11,001 nucleotides of DNA from Methanobacteriota archaeon (GTDB lineage: Archaea > Halobacteriota > Halobacteria > Halobacteriales > Halalkalicoccaceae). Under the pieces are notes generated by a model that was given only the letters and a program-made list of their open reading frames with translations, was not told where the DNA came from and searched no databases. The translations under genes and the position numbers were made by a program. Of the stretch, positions 1 to 6,908 are shown in pieces; the first letter of the stretch is position 1; every line of letters starts with the position of its first letter. The stretch spans positions 1 through 11,001 of the forward strand of contig JADFQH010000075.1 in the NCBI GenBank assembly GCA_022561895.1, read 5' to 3'.

Positions 1-43
1 TGTCATTCGCGACAAGGAATTTGCGTTCGATCTCAATGCCCAT
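1..43 (-). CDS. CYTH-domain protein (triphosphate tunnel enzyme), N-terminal 14 codons only
   Basis: The minus strand from the ATG at 43 reads MGIEIERKFLVAND and runs off the left edge. This carries the ExExK signature (E4, E6, K8) that opens CYTH or triphosphate tunnel metalloenzyme domains, and EIERKFLV is the usual opening of the short bacterial-type members. In that family these acidic and basic residues line a tunnel that binds metal-triphosphate; members hydrolyse inorganic or organic triphosphates, and some make cAMP. The start lies inside the 3' end of the winged-helix gene (11-nt overlap with its TGA at 33-35), so translational coupling is likely. Only the signature is visible, so the substrate cannot be judged. 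The motif is specific enough for a fair family call, but nothing downstream confirms it. Confidence 0.68.
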   Translation of the reverse strand, partial: MGIEIERKFLVAND

Positions 44-551
44 GGCTGCCTGCCTTGGCTGCGGCCTCGCGCAGCTTGTCCTTCTTGCTCTTGCGGGTGG
101 TGCTCTTGATACCACCGGTGGCCTGCGCTTCGGTGGCCACGGCCTCGGGTTCGAAGCCGGGTTTACTGATGATGTTCTCTCGACCCACCCGGAGTTTGCT
201 GATCATGCCTTCCGATTCCATCTCTGAGAGCAGCATGCTCACTTTCGATTTCGACCACTCGGTCGCCTCGACGATATGGCTCTGGCGCATCCGCCCGCCG
301 TTCGATTCGAGCAGTCGGAGCACCCGCTCTTCGTTCGTCAGAACGGCGGTCTCTACGGCTCTCCTCGATACGCTGTCCCGGTCGGTTTCTTGAACACTCT
401 CCGATCGTTCGTTCCGGCGATGCCACGCCACGACAGCGCCTGCGACCAGAACGAAACAGAGTCCGAACGCAACTACCAGCCCATCGGAGACCGGCGTCTG
501 AAACGCCGCGGTCGAGGATAACCACCCGGTCCGATCAGCCACCCAATGCAT
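33..551 (-). CDS. Membrane-anchored winged-helix transcriptional regulator
   Basis: A 172-residue protein. Residues about 24-43 form one hydrophobic membrane segment (GLVVAFGLCFVLVAGAVVAW) followed by WHRR, so the C-terminal part is probably cytoplasmic. Residues about 72-130 form a winged helix: LTNEERVLRLLESNGG, then a recognition helix around EWSKSKVSMLLSEMESEG, then a basic wing (KLRVGRENI). The tail from 148 is rich in Lys/Arg/Ala. This one-TM plus wHTH plan is common among haloarchaeal regulators, where the DNA-binding domain is tethered to the membrane; the signal and targets are unknown. The ATG at 551 has a TATA-like box centred about 27 nt upstream, which fits a leaderless message and supports this start. 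The 3' end overlaps the start of the CYTH gene, so the two probably form an operon. Confidence 0.8.
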   Translation of the reverse strand: MHWVADRTGWLSSTAAFQTPVSDGLVVAFGLCFVLVAGAVVAWHRRNERSESVQETDRDSVSRRAVETAVLTNEERVLRLLESNGGRMRQSHIVEATEWSKSKVSMLLSEMESEGMISKLRVGRENIISKPGFEPEAVATEAQATGGIKSTTRKSKKDKLREAAAKAGSHGH

Positions 552-573
552 TCACTCATATATTCTTTTTCAA

Positions 574-583
574 TTATAAAAGG
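574..583 (-). promoter_or_regulatory. TATA-like box for the membrane wHTH gene
   Basis: On the minus strand this reads CCTTTTATAA. Its centre is about 27 nt upstream of the ATG at 551, the spacing expected between an archaeal TATA box and the start of a leaderless transcript. The divergent SDR gene must start from the same 83-nt intergenic region; a plus-strand TTTTATGA at about 584-591 could serve it, but that match is weak. Confidence 0.5.
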
Positions 584-634
584 TTTTATGACCGATCTGT
601 GTCATAAGCGAACAGTCAACATCTCCGCGGGCGA

Positions 635-1384
635 GTGCGGAGTGTGAAGACAGTATCACTGTCCGGTAGGACCGCACTGATCACCGGCGCAAGCTCGGGC
701 ATCGGAACCGCCGCGGCACACGCCCTCGCGCGCGAAGGCGTCGATCTTACCCTCGCCGCACGCCGAGAAGAACAGCTCGACACGATCGCAGCGGAGGTCG
801 AATCCGAACACGGCGTCGAGACGCTCGTCGTCCCGACCGACGTTCGGGATGAAGACGCCGTCGAGTCGATGGTCGATAAAGCTACTGACCAGTTTGACGG
901 GCTGGATATCCTGCTGAACAACGCCGGTCTGGGCCGGGGCGGCGAGGTCGAATCGCTCTCGACGGAGGACTACCGGCTCATGCAGGAGACCAACGTCGAT
1001 GGAATGTTCTTCGCGACGCGGGCAGCCCTGCCTCACCTGAAGGAGTCACGGGGAAATCTACTGTTTATCGGGAGCTTCGCGGGGCAGTATCCCCGCCCAT
1101 CGAACCCGGTGTACGCGGCGACCAAATGGTGGACTCGCGGCTTCGCTCATAGTGTGGAGGCGAGCGTCGGCGACGACGGCGTCGCCGTCACCGTCATCAA
1201 CCCGACCGAAGTGCGCACGGAGTTCGGCAGCGCCTCCGGGGAATCGTTCGAGGAGCGATTCGAGGAAAACGAGGTCAGCGAACCCGAAGAGATCGCGGAG
1301 GCGGTCGTCTTCGCCGCCGGACAACGAAACTCGACGGTGAGCGAACTCGATCTCTACCGGCGCGATAAGTTCGCCCACTTCTAA
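635..1384 (+). CDS. Short-chain dehydrogenase/reductase (classical SDR)
   Basis: A 249-residue NAD(P)-dependent oxidoreductase. Visible landmarks in family order are the cofactor-binding glycine motif TGASSGIG at residues 17-24, an AARR segment at 41-44 whose arginines suggest NADPH, the NNAG motif at 95-98, catalytic Ser147 (FIGSFAG), and Tyr160/Lys164 in YAATK. The Ser-Tyr spacing of 13 is normal and the catalytic set is complete. The substrate cannot be read from the sequence. The start is uncertain: GTG at 635 gives MRSVKTVSLSG, and GTG at 644 gives the more typical VKTVSLSGRTALITG; neither has a clear Shine-Dalgarno. It is convergent with the CoA-transferase gene, with only 5 nt between the stop codons, so the two 3' ends probably overlap in transcription. 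Confidence 0.87.
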   Translation: MRSVKTVSLSGRTALITGASSGIGTAAAHALAREGVDLTLAARREEQLDTIAAEVESEHGVETLVVPTDVRDEDAVESMVDKATDQFDGLDILLNNAGLGRGGEVESLSTEDYRLMQETNVDGMFFATRAALPHLKESRGNLLFIGSFAGQYPRPSNPVYAATKWWTRGFAHSVEASVGDDGVAVTVINPTEVRTEFGSASGESFEERFEENEVSEPEEIAEAVVFAAGQRNSTVSELDLYRRDKFAHF

Positions 1385-1389
1385 ACTCG

Positions 1390-2610
1390 CTAAATCGCGT
1401 CTGACTCCCGAAAACCCGCGATCTCGTCGGTAGAGTAGCCCGCCTCGGCGAGGACCTCCTCCGTGTGTTCGCCGAGTTCAGGCGGATGGCGACGGATTTT
1501 CGTCGGTGTTTCCGAGAGAAACATCGGGCTCGCCGGCAGCTCGATCCTCCCTCGGGGATGGTCGATCTCGCTGCGCATTTTTCGAGATTCGATCTGGGGA
1601 TGCGAAAAGACATCGTTCATGTCGTGGACTGCCCGCGCGGGCACGTCGTGGGTCGTCAGCAGTTCGACCGCCTCCCCGGTGGTGTGCCTCCCGAGTTCGT
1701 CTTCGAGAATCCCGACCAACTCTCCGCGATTCTCCACTCGATCGGCGTTCGTCTCGAATCGCTTCTCGTCGGCGAGATCCTCCCGGTCGATGGCGGTACA
1801 GAACGCCCGCCAGAGCTTTTCGGAGGCCGCCGCGACAACGACGTGGCCGTCGCGGGTTTCGAACGCCTGATAGGGGACGATCGTCGGGTGGGCGCTCCCC
1901 ATCTTTTGAGGAACTTCGCCGCTCGCGAAGTAGTTCGTCGCCATGTACGACATCCACGCGGCCTGTGCGTCGAGCAGGCTCACGTCTATCTTCTGGCCAC
2001 CCACGTCCCGTAGCTCGCGGGCGAGCAACGCCGCGAGAACGGATTGGGTCGCGTACATCCCCGCGCCGATGTCGGCGATCGCAACGCCCACGCGCACCGG
2101 CTCCCTTCCCTCCTCGCCGGTGATGCTCATCATCCCGCCCTCGGCTTGGATCATCAGGTCGTACGCTGGTTTTTCACTGTACGGCCCCCACTCGCCGTAA
2201 CCCGACAGCGAGCAGTAGATCAGCTCGGGGTTCACCTCGGCGAGATCATCGTACCCCAGCCCCCACTCTTCCATCGTCCCTACTCGAAAGTTCTCGACGA
2301 ACACGTCCGCCTCCCGGACCAAGGTTCGGAGGATCTCTTGACCGTCCTCTCGAGCGAGATTCAGCGTTACCGACCGCTTGTTCCGGTTGATACTCGCATA
2401 ATACGCGCTCGGGCCTTCGGCGCCGAATCTCGGGGGATGCCATCCTCTGGTTTGATCGCCGACGCCGGGCCGTTCGACCTTGATGACTTCCGCGCCGAGA
2501 TCCCCGAGCTGCATCGTACAGAACGGCCCGACGAGCACCTGCGAGCAGTCCAACACTGTGAGCCCCGAAAGCGGCCCCTCGCCCTCGGCGTTACGGGCCT
2601 CGCCGGTCAT
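1390..2610 (-). CDS. Class III CoA-transferase (CaiB/BaiF family)
   Basis: A 406-residue protein that would move CoA from one carboxylic acid thioester to another. The N-terminus LSGLTVLDCSQVLVGPF followed by LGDLGAEVIKVERP is the family hallmark. Asp151 in AYDLMIQAEGG sits where the family's catalytic Asp, which carries the acyl-aspartyl intermediate, is found, and GMMSITGEEG follows as usual. Length is typical for the family (about 400). An upstream in-frame extension to 2724 exists but lies entirely inside thyX. The ATG at 2608-2610 overlaps the thyX TGA as ATGA, so I take that as the start. Family members act on formyl-, carnitine-, succinyl-, mesaconyl- and other CoA esters; the substrate is not evident here. 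Coupling to thyX implies co-expression but suggests no obvious shared pathway. Confidence 0.88.
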   Translation of the reverse strand: MTGEARNAEGEGPLSGLTVLDCSQVLVGPFCTMQLGDLGAEVIKVERPGVGDQTRGWHPPRFGAEGPSAYYASINRNKRSVTLNLAREDGQEILRTLVREADVFVENFRVGTMEEWGLGYDDLAEVNPELIYCSLSGYGEWGPYSEKPAYDLMIQAEGGMMSITGEEGREPVRVGVAIADIGAGMYATQSVLAALLARELRDVGGQKIDVSLLDAQAAWMSYMATNYFASGEVPQKMGSAHPTIVPYQAFETRDGHVVVAAASEKLWRAFCTAIDREDLADEKRFETNADRVENRGELVGILEDELGRHTTGEAVELLTTHDVPARAVHDMNDVFSHPQIESRKMRSEIDHPRGRIELPASPMFLSETPTKIRRHPPELGEHTEEVLAEAGYSTDEIAGFRESDAI

Positions 2611-3350
2611 GGGGCGAGGCGGTTCTTCCGTCCTTTCATATTCTCGTTGTAATATTCGAAGGTGATCGGACACCACTCGGCGGCGATTTCCAACACTTGC
2701 TCGGTTAATTCCCGAATCTCCCACTGGCTGTCGGCGGCCGCACGCATGTCCGCGACGTGCATCAACATCCGGGCGTTCATCGACATGACGAGGTTGACTT
2801 CAGTTCCAATAGGGAGGACGAATCGGGCGTCCTCGGGGGCCATTCCAAGCTCTAAGAGGTGCTGGTACTCCTCGACGGACCGGGAAACCGACTCGGTGAA
2901 CACCCGCTCGCGCTCTTTCACCGTCTCCTCATCGACCGCCCCGCTCTTCTGATTTCGCCCGACCCAGTTCGGGTCGCTCGCGGCGGGCGGGACGACGACC
3001 ATCTCGCCGTCTCGCACCTCCTCGGGATCGACCTCGTCGAAGGCGACGTAGCGCATCGACTGAACGTCGAAGCTCACGTGGCGATGGCGGGTGAGCTGTG
3101 CCATACAGGATCGGGAGATTCCTTTGACGGCGATCGTCAACTGGGGGTGTTCGAAGGGACCGAAATGCCCGTGCGAGAGGAGATGCCCGATCAGGGTTCG
3201 CTTTTTCTCCTCGATCTCCTCGCCATCGACGCTCTCCATGACCTCCTCGAACGATAGCCCGCCGACGAACCCGCTCATGTAGTCGTTTCGCGCGCCCAGA
3301 CAGATGACCCGTTCGGGATCGTCGGTGGCTTCGAGCAGTGTAACGTCCAT
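2607..3350 (-). CDS. thyX: Flavin-dependent thymidylate synthase ThyX
   Basis: Makes dTMP from dUMP using methylene-tetrahydrofolate, FAD and NADPH, replacing ThyA. The diagnostic ThyX motif RHRX7SXRY is present as RHRHVSFDVQSMRY at residues 88-101 (numbered from the ATG at 3350), with Ser98 ten residues after Arg88 as in characterised enzymes. The C-terminal NARMLMHVADMR (192-203) matches the conserved dUMP/FAD-binding helix. Length is 247 residues, normal for the family. An in-frame GTG at 3374 would add eight residues; the ATG at 3350 begins the folded MDVTLLEATDDPERV and is preferred. Its promoter must lie in the AT-rich region shared divergently with the sensor kinase gene. The TGA overlaps the ATG of the CoA-transferase, so the two are likely translated in a coupled way. 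Confidence 0.95.
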   Translation of the reverse strand: MDVTLLEATDDPERVICLGARNDYMSGFVGGLSFEEVMESVDGEEIEEKKRTLIGHLLSHGHFGPFEHPQLTIAVKGISRSCMAQLTRHRHVSFDVQSMRYVAFDEVDPEEVRDGEMVVVPPAASDPNWVGRNQKSGAVDEETVKERERVFTESVSRSVEEYQHLLELGMAPEDARFVLPIGTEVNLVMSMNARMLMHVADMRAAADSQWEIRELTEQVLEIAAEWCPITFEYYNENMKGRKNRLAP

Positions 3351-3404
3351 ACACGGGGGACTGTCATCCACCACAAAACACCCACCGATCCGAATCGAGA
3401 GTTA

Positions 3405-3420
3405 TTTTCATAAAATATAT
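3405..3420. promoter_or_regulatory. Divergent AT-rich promoter between thyX and the kinase gene
   Basis: This stretch reads TATTTTCATAAAATAT and is AT-rich against GC-rich flanks. In the plus direction the ATAAAATATA part is centred about 26 nt before the ATG at 3440, which fits a leaderless kinase mRNA. In the minus direction a TTTTATGAAAATA element would place thyX transcription starts around 3,380, ahead of both candidate thyX starts. The two genes could compete for, or share, this region. Confidence 0.5.
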
Positions 3421-3439
3421 GTATCTGCTAAATCAATAG

Positions 3440-5341
3440 ATGGCAATGAGTTCAGCCGCGCGGATCGGGTACGTCGGCGACGCCGGCACGCTCGAAACGG
3501 TCGAGTCCGACCTCGGTGGACGGCTGACGTTCGTTCCGCTCGATTCTCCCGGTGCTGTCGATTCTGCGGGGATCGATTGCCTGCTCTGTGTCGACCCGCT
3601 CTCGAAGGAGTACGAAGCGATACCGTCGGTCGTACTGACCGATACGGAAACGATCGTGAACGACGCTCGGCGGTCGGGCGCTCGTGTGCTACCGAAGAAC
3701 ACGCTCGACTGTCCGGAGATCCTGTTAGCACAGATCGAGGCGACAGTCGGCGCTCGACGGTCTTCGATCGACACCGACCGTACCAGTGCGATCATGGACA
3801 CCGTAGAGGACGTTATCTACGCCTTCGACGAGGACGGCTTTCTCTACTGGAACCGCCGGGTCTCGGAGATCACGGGACTCGACGACGACGAACTGGGATC
3901 GACCCATCCGTTCGAACTGTTCTCCGGCGAGGACGCAGAGCGACTTTCGAGCACGATCAACGACTGTGAACCCATACGGCTGCCGTTCACGATCGAGATG
4001 GCGTTGCCCGCTTCCAACGGCGGGGCGGTCCCATACGAGTTCACGAACTCGTTGTTGGTCGAGGACGAAACGACGATCGGAATCTGCGGGATCGGTCGGG
4101 ACGTCAGCGAGTATAAGGACACGCTACGGACGCTCGAACGACTGCTCGAAGGGACCCGCGATCTGATGGCCGCAGAGGGACAGATCGGTGTCGCCGAAAC
4201 GGCGGTTTCGGCCGCAAACGAGGTTCTCGGACTATCCCACAATGGGATCTGTCTCGCGAACGAAAAACGCCTCGAACCGATCGCGTACACCGATACCGTC
4301 GAGACCTCGCTCGGGACGATCCCGACGCTCGAGACGGATAGCCTGGCGTGGGAGGTCTTCGAATCCGGCGAGGATCGCGTGTACGAGCGCGTTCACGAAC
4401 AGGAGCGGATCCACAACCCCGACACCCATCTTCAAAGCGAGATGATCTTCTCGCTCGGGGAGTACGGGGTTCTGCTTGCCGGGTCGGAGGAACAAAGCGC
4501 GTTCGACGACGCCGACATCTACTTCGCAAAGCTGCTCGCGGCGGCGACCGAATCCGCCCTCGATCGAGCCGCAAAGCGAACTGAACTCGAACGGAAAAAC
4601 AGCCAACTAGAGGAGTTCGTCGGCGTCGTCTCACACGACGTTCGCAACCCGCTAAACGTCGCGGAAGGATCGCTCGAACTCGCGATCCAAACCGGCGACG
4701 ACGGTCATCTCGAACGGGTCAAAGAGAGTCACAGACGGGTAAACGAGATCATCGACGGGCTGCTCGTCCTCGCGCGGGAAGGAAACGCCGTCGGCGAGAC
4801 ACGACCGGTCGTCGTCGGAACGGTCGCCGAAGAAGCGTGGACGACCGTCGAAACCGGCGACGCGACGCTCGTCATCGGCGAGAACCGGGTAGTGCAAGCA
4901 GACAGAAACCGACTCAGACAGCTGTTCGAAAACGCGTTTCGGAATAGCGTTGAGCATAGCTCAACGGATAGCCGGAACTCTTCGAGTTCCGGCGACATGC
5001 GCGGAAGCTCCGCTTCCGCGTGTAAGCCAGAATCGCCCGGCGATTCCGGTGACAGCGTGGAACACGGTTCTACGAACACCCAAGACTCGGGCGTAACGGT
5101 CATCGTCGAAACGAGCGAAAACGGGTTTTCGATCAGCGACGACGGTCCAGGTATGTCCGCGGACGAACGCGCCGCGCGTCTCGAAACCGAGTTCGGAACG
5201 GAGGATGGGTTCGGGCTACCGATCATTCGAACCATCACGGAGGGCCACGGCTGGGATCTCGCGCTCCGTGAGAGCGATTCCGGAGGGCTGCGAATCGAGA
5301 TCAGAACGAATGAAAACGGCCATGGCGCAGGCGAGCAATGA
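3440..5341 (+). CDS. Multi-domain sensor histidine kinase (pseudo-receiver, PAS, GAF-like, HisKA, HATPase)
   Basis: A 633-residue cytoplasmic kinase with no membrane segment. Residues 1-105 resemble a degenerate receiver domain: RIGYVGD as strand 1, DCLLCVD where the phospho-Asp should be (position 51 is Val), and VLPKN with the usual Lys. A PAS domain spans about 115-225 (MDTVEDVIYAFDEDGFLYWNRRVSEITG, ending IGRDVSEYK). A GAF-like region spans about 235-375. A coiled linker leads to HisKA with phospho-acceptor His399 in VVSHDVRNPL. The HATPase domain has its N box at LFENAFRN (495-502), G1 at DDGPG (567-571) and G2 at EDGFGLPI. Between N box and G1 sits a Ser/Gly-rich insert (about 503-550) encoded by an array of inverted repeats, listed separately. 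No response regulator is adjacent. The metallo-beta-lactamase gene follows 6 nt after the stop. Confidence 0.9.
   Translation: MAMSSAARIGYVGDAGTLETVESDLGGRLTFVPLDSPGAVDSAGIDCLLCVDPLSKEYEAIPSVVLTDTETIVNDARRSGARVLPKNTLDCPEILLAQIEATVGARRSSIDTDRTSAIMDTVEDVIYAFDEDGFLYWNRRVSEITGLDDDELGSTHPFELFSGEDAERLSSTINDCEPIRLPFTIEMALPASNGGAVPYEFTNSLLVEDETTIGICGIGRDVSEYKDTLRTLERLLEGTRDLMAAEGQIGVAETAVSAANEVLGLSHNGICLANEKRLEPIAYTDTVETSLGTIPTLETDSLAWEVFESGEDRVYERVHEQERIHNPDTHLQSEMIFSLGEYGVLLAGSEEQSAFDDADIYFAKLLAAATESALDRAAKRTELERKNSQLEEFVGVVSHDVRNPLNVAEGSLELAIQTGDDGHLERVKESHRRVNEIIDGLLVLAREGNAVGETRPVVVGTVAEEAWTTVETGDATLVIGENRVVQADRNRLRQLFENAFRNSVEHSSTDSRNSSSSGDMRGSSASACKPESPGDSGDSVEHGSTNTQDSGVTVIVETSENGFSISDDGPGMSADERAARLETEFGTEDGFGLPIIRTITEGHGWDLALRESDSGGLRIEIRTNENGHGAGEQ
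4948..5074 (+). repeat. In-frame array of five mini inverted repeats inside the kinase ATPase domain
   Basis: Five palindromes follow one another, all with 3-nt loops. IR1 4948-4966 has an 8-bp stem (CGTTGAGC/GCTCAACG). IR2 4971-4993 has 10 bp (GCCGGAACTC/GAGTTCCGGC). IR3 5000-5020 has 9 bp (CGCGGAAGC/GCTTCCGCG). IR4 5027-5049 has 7 bp (GAATCGC/GCGATTC) plus CC/GG beyond one mismatch. IR5 5056-5074 has 8 bp with one G.T (CGTGGAAC/GTTCTACG). Centres are 25, 28, 28 and 27 nt apart. IR1 and IR5 encode VEHSST and VEHGST with mostly different codons but both keep the stem. An 11-nt direct repeat TTCCGG(C/T)GACA follows IR2 (4987-4997) and IR4 (5044-5054). The encoded peptide is rich in Ser, Gly and Asp and stays in frame. 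Confidence 0.85.
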
Positions 5342-5347
5342 CCACGT

Positions 5348-5923
5348 ATGATCTCCAATCTCGCGGCAGGGATTCAAGCATTTACCAGCAATGCGTTTCT
5401 CGTCTCCGGCGAGCGGACCGTTCTCGTCGATACGGGCGCGAACTTCGACAGTACTGGGATGGTTCGAGAACAGGCCAACACTCTCGACGCCGTGATCCTC
5501 ACCCACACCCATCCCGACCACGTCGAGAACGTCCCGCAGGTTCGCGAGACGTTCGAGGGTGAGATCTGGGGCTACGACCCCGGACATCCGGAGGTCGATC
5601 ACGCAATCGCGGACGGCAACTCGGTGAAACTTGGCGATCACGAGTACATGGCGCTTCACACGCCGGGGCATAAGGACGATCACCTGTGTTTCTATTCCGC
5701 GGATGCGGAGATTCTCTTTGCGGGCGATCTGATCTTTCAGAACGGAGGATTCGGGAGGACGGATCTCCCCGAGGGGAATCGCGAGGTGCTGATCGAGAGT
5801 ATCGAGTACGTCGCGGAAACCGTTTCGGAGGAACTGGCCGAACTTCACTGCGGGCACGGTCCCAGTATCGAAGGCGACGCCTACCGGCATATCGAACTCG
5901 CCCGGCAGGCCGCACGACGTTAG
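5348..5923 (+). CDS. Metallo-beta-lactamase-fold hydrolase (glyoxalase II-like)
   Basis: A 191-residue single-domain MBL-fold enzyme. Zinc ligands are all visible: THTHPDH at 52-58 (His53, His55, Asp57, His58), His108 in HTPGH, Asp127 in FAGDLIF, and His170 in HCGHGP. VLVDTGAN at 25-32 is the usual early strand. This full two-metal set with the short length is typical of glyoxalase II-like or general MBL hydrolases; the substrate is unknown. The ATG at 5348 lies 6 nt after the kinase stop, so co-transcription is very likely. An ATG at 5338 is in another frame and gives a short unrelated product. The stop TAG (5921-5923) overlaps the TAA (5920-5922) of the opposing small gene, so the two genes converge with a 4-nt overlap. 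Confidence 0.9.
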   Translation: MISNLAAGIQAFTSNAFLVSGERTVLVDTGANFDSTGMVREQANTLDAVILTHTHPDHVENVPQVRETFEGEIWGYDPGHPEVDHAIADGNSVKLGDHEYMALHTPGHKDDHLCFYSADAEILFAGDLIFQNGGFGRTDLPEGNREVLIESIEYVAETVSEELAELHCGHGPSIEGDAYRHIELARQAARR

Positions 5924-6213
5924 CTGTTCTCTCGCTCCGGATCTTCCTCGCGCTTCAGCCCGTAGTAGCCAGGCTGGTCCTCGGAGACGGGATCGCCGAC
6001 GACGAGATCCTCGCCATTTTTGACCACCCATGGGATCGCCCAGTCGAGCAGAACAGTTTCGGTCTCGGGTTCGAGTTCGGCCTCGGGATCGAGTCCTTGG
6101 AGCAGGCGGCCGATCTCGTAGACGGTGTACATTTCATCCTCCTCGAACAGCTCTGCTGCGGTGTAGAAATCACAGGGGTAGAGCTGTTCGAATGCGTCTT
6201 TGGGTTTTGGCAT
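5920..6213 (-). CDS. Conserved small haloarchaeal protein of unknown function (DUF5827-like)
   Basis: A 97-residue acidic soluble protein with no signal peptide or membrane segment. It opens MPKPKDAFEQLYPCDFYTAA, continues with MYTVYEIGRLLQGLDPEAELEPETE and LLDWAIPWVVKN, and ends in a charged tail. From memory this resembles the haloarchaeal family DUF5827, but I could not check that, so the family name is tentative. The function is not known. A TATA-like CTTTAGTG at 6237-6244 lies about 28 nt upstream of the ATG, and an oligo-T run after the SOD gene separates the two, so it is probably its own leaderless transcription unit. It overlaps the MBL gene's stop by 4 nt in convergent orientation. 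Confidence 0.82.
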   Translation of the reverse strand: MPKPKDAFEQLYPCDFYTAAELFEEDEMYTVYEIGRLLQGLDPEAELEPETETVLLDWAIPWVVKNGEDLVVGDPVSEDQPGYYGLKREEDPERENS

Positions 6214-6236
6214 ACTCGGAGTTCGACGGAGATATC

Positions 6237-6244
6237 ACTAAAGC
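6237..6244 (-). promoter_or_regulatory. TATA-like box for the small DUF5827-like gene
   Basis: CTTTAGTG on the minus strand, about 28 nt before the ATG at 6213, which fits a leaderless transcript. No Shine-Dalgarno is visible before that ATG. Confidence 0.4.
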
Positions 6245-6260
6245 TCACGGTGCGGCGGCG

Positions 6261-6266
6261 AAAAAA
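6261..6266 (-). terminator. Oligo-T terminator after sod
   Basis: On the minus strand, 17 nt past the SOD stop codon, the sequence reads CCCCGTTTTTTCG. A run of six T after a GC-rich stretch is the usual archaeal termination signal. It lies before the promoter of the next gene on the same strand. Confidence 0.45.
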
Positions 6267-6283
6267 CGGGGAAGTCTAACGAC

Positions 6284-6895
6284 TTACTCGAAGTGGTCGA
6301 CGCACTTTTGGTACTCTTCTTCGGCGCTGTCCCAGTTGACAACCTCGAAGAAGCCGTCGATGAAGCTGCCGCGGTCCGGGCCGTAATCGTAGTAGTACGA
6401 GTGTTCCCAGACATCACACGCGAGCACGGGATGGGCACCCCACAGCGCATGCAGGTCGTGGCGGTCGACCTTGAGGTTGCGAAGCTGCTTTGCAACCGGG
6501 TCATAGACCAGTAGCGCCCAGCCGCCGGCGGCGGATGCTGCGGCCTCGAACTCGCCCTTCCAGGCCTCGTACGAGCCGAAATCCTCCTCGATCTGCTGGG
6601 CCAGATCGCCCGATGGCTCGCCGCCACCGTTCGGACCCATGTTCTCCCAGAACAGCGTGTGCAGATAGTGCCCACAGCCGTTGTGGGTGACGTTTTCGAG
6701 CGCGCCCGGCGTAGTGCCGAAATCGCCCGACTCGCGGTTCTCCGCGAGCGTCTCTTCGGCTGAGTTGAGGCCGTTTACGTAGCCCTGGTGGTGCGTATCG
6801 TGATGCCACGTGACGACCTGCTCCGAGATCGACGGTTCGAGCGCGTCGTAGTCGTACGGTAGCTCCGGCAGTTCCGCGTTTGATTTCTCTGGCAT
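6284..6895 (-). CDS. sod: Superoxide dismutase (Mn/Fe family)
   Basis: Disproportionates superoxide to oxygen and hydrogen peroxide in the cytoplasm. From the ATG at 6895 the protein has 203 residues. Metal ligands align as His31 (WHHDTHHQGYV), His79 (HYLHTLFW), Asp161 and His165 (DVWEHSYYYDY), so the site is complete. The N-terminus ELPYDYDALEPSIS is typical. Haloarchaeal members use manganese, but metal choice cannot be proved from sequence alone. The open frame extends eight codons upstream to 6919, but a GGAGG motif lies just before the ATG at 6895 and decides that start. A TATA-like element lies at about 6935-6944 and a perfect inverted repeat lies beyond it. An oligo-T run follows the gene, so it is probably monocistronic. 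Confidence 0.95.
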   Translation of the reverse strand: MPEKSNAELPELPYDYDALEPSISEQVVTWHHDTHHQGYVNGLNSAEETLAENRESGDFGTTPGALENVTHNGCGHYLHTLFWENMGPNGGGEPSGDLAQQIEEDFGSYEAWKGEFEAAASAAGGWALLVYDPVAKQLRNLKVDRHDLHALWGAHPVLACDVWEHSYYYDYGPDRGSFIDGFFEVVNWDSAEEEYQKCVDHFE

Positions 6896-6901
6896 AGTGA
6901 T

Positions 6902-6908
6902 CTCCTCC
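6902..6908 (-). promoter_or_regulatory. sod: Shine-Dalgarno of sod
   Basis: On the minus strand GGAGGAG precedes the ATG at 6895 by about 6 nt. It is one of the few clear SD motifs in the window and fixes the SOD start, excluding the longer frame. It also means sod mRNA has a short leader, unlike its leaderless neighbours. Confidence 0.65.

Noticed and set aside
2044..2652. A 202-codon open frame on the plus strand
   Set aside because: It is antisense to the CoA-transferase, whose family motifs are unmistakable.
2611..2724. N-terminal extension of the CoA-transferase
   Set aside because: The 38 extra codons lie inside thyX and do not match the family; the ATG in the ATGA overlap gives the normal N-terminus.
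4948..5074. CRISPR array
   Set aside because: The spacing is regular, but there is no constant repeat sequence; each palindrome differs, and the whole stretch stays in the kinase reading frame.
5216..6031. A 271-codon open frame on the minus strand
   Set aside because: It is antisense to the MBL hydrolase, whose zinc ligands are complete, and the reading gives no domain.
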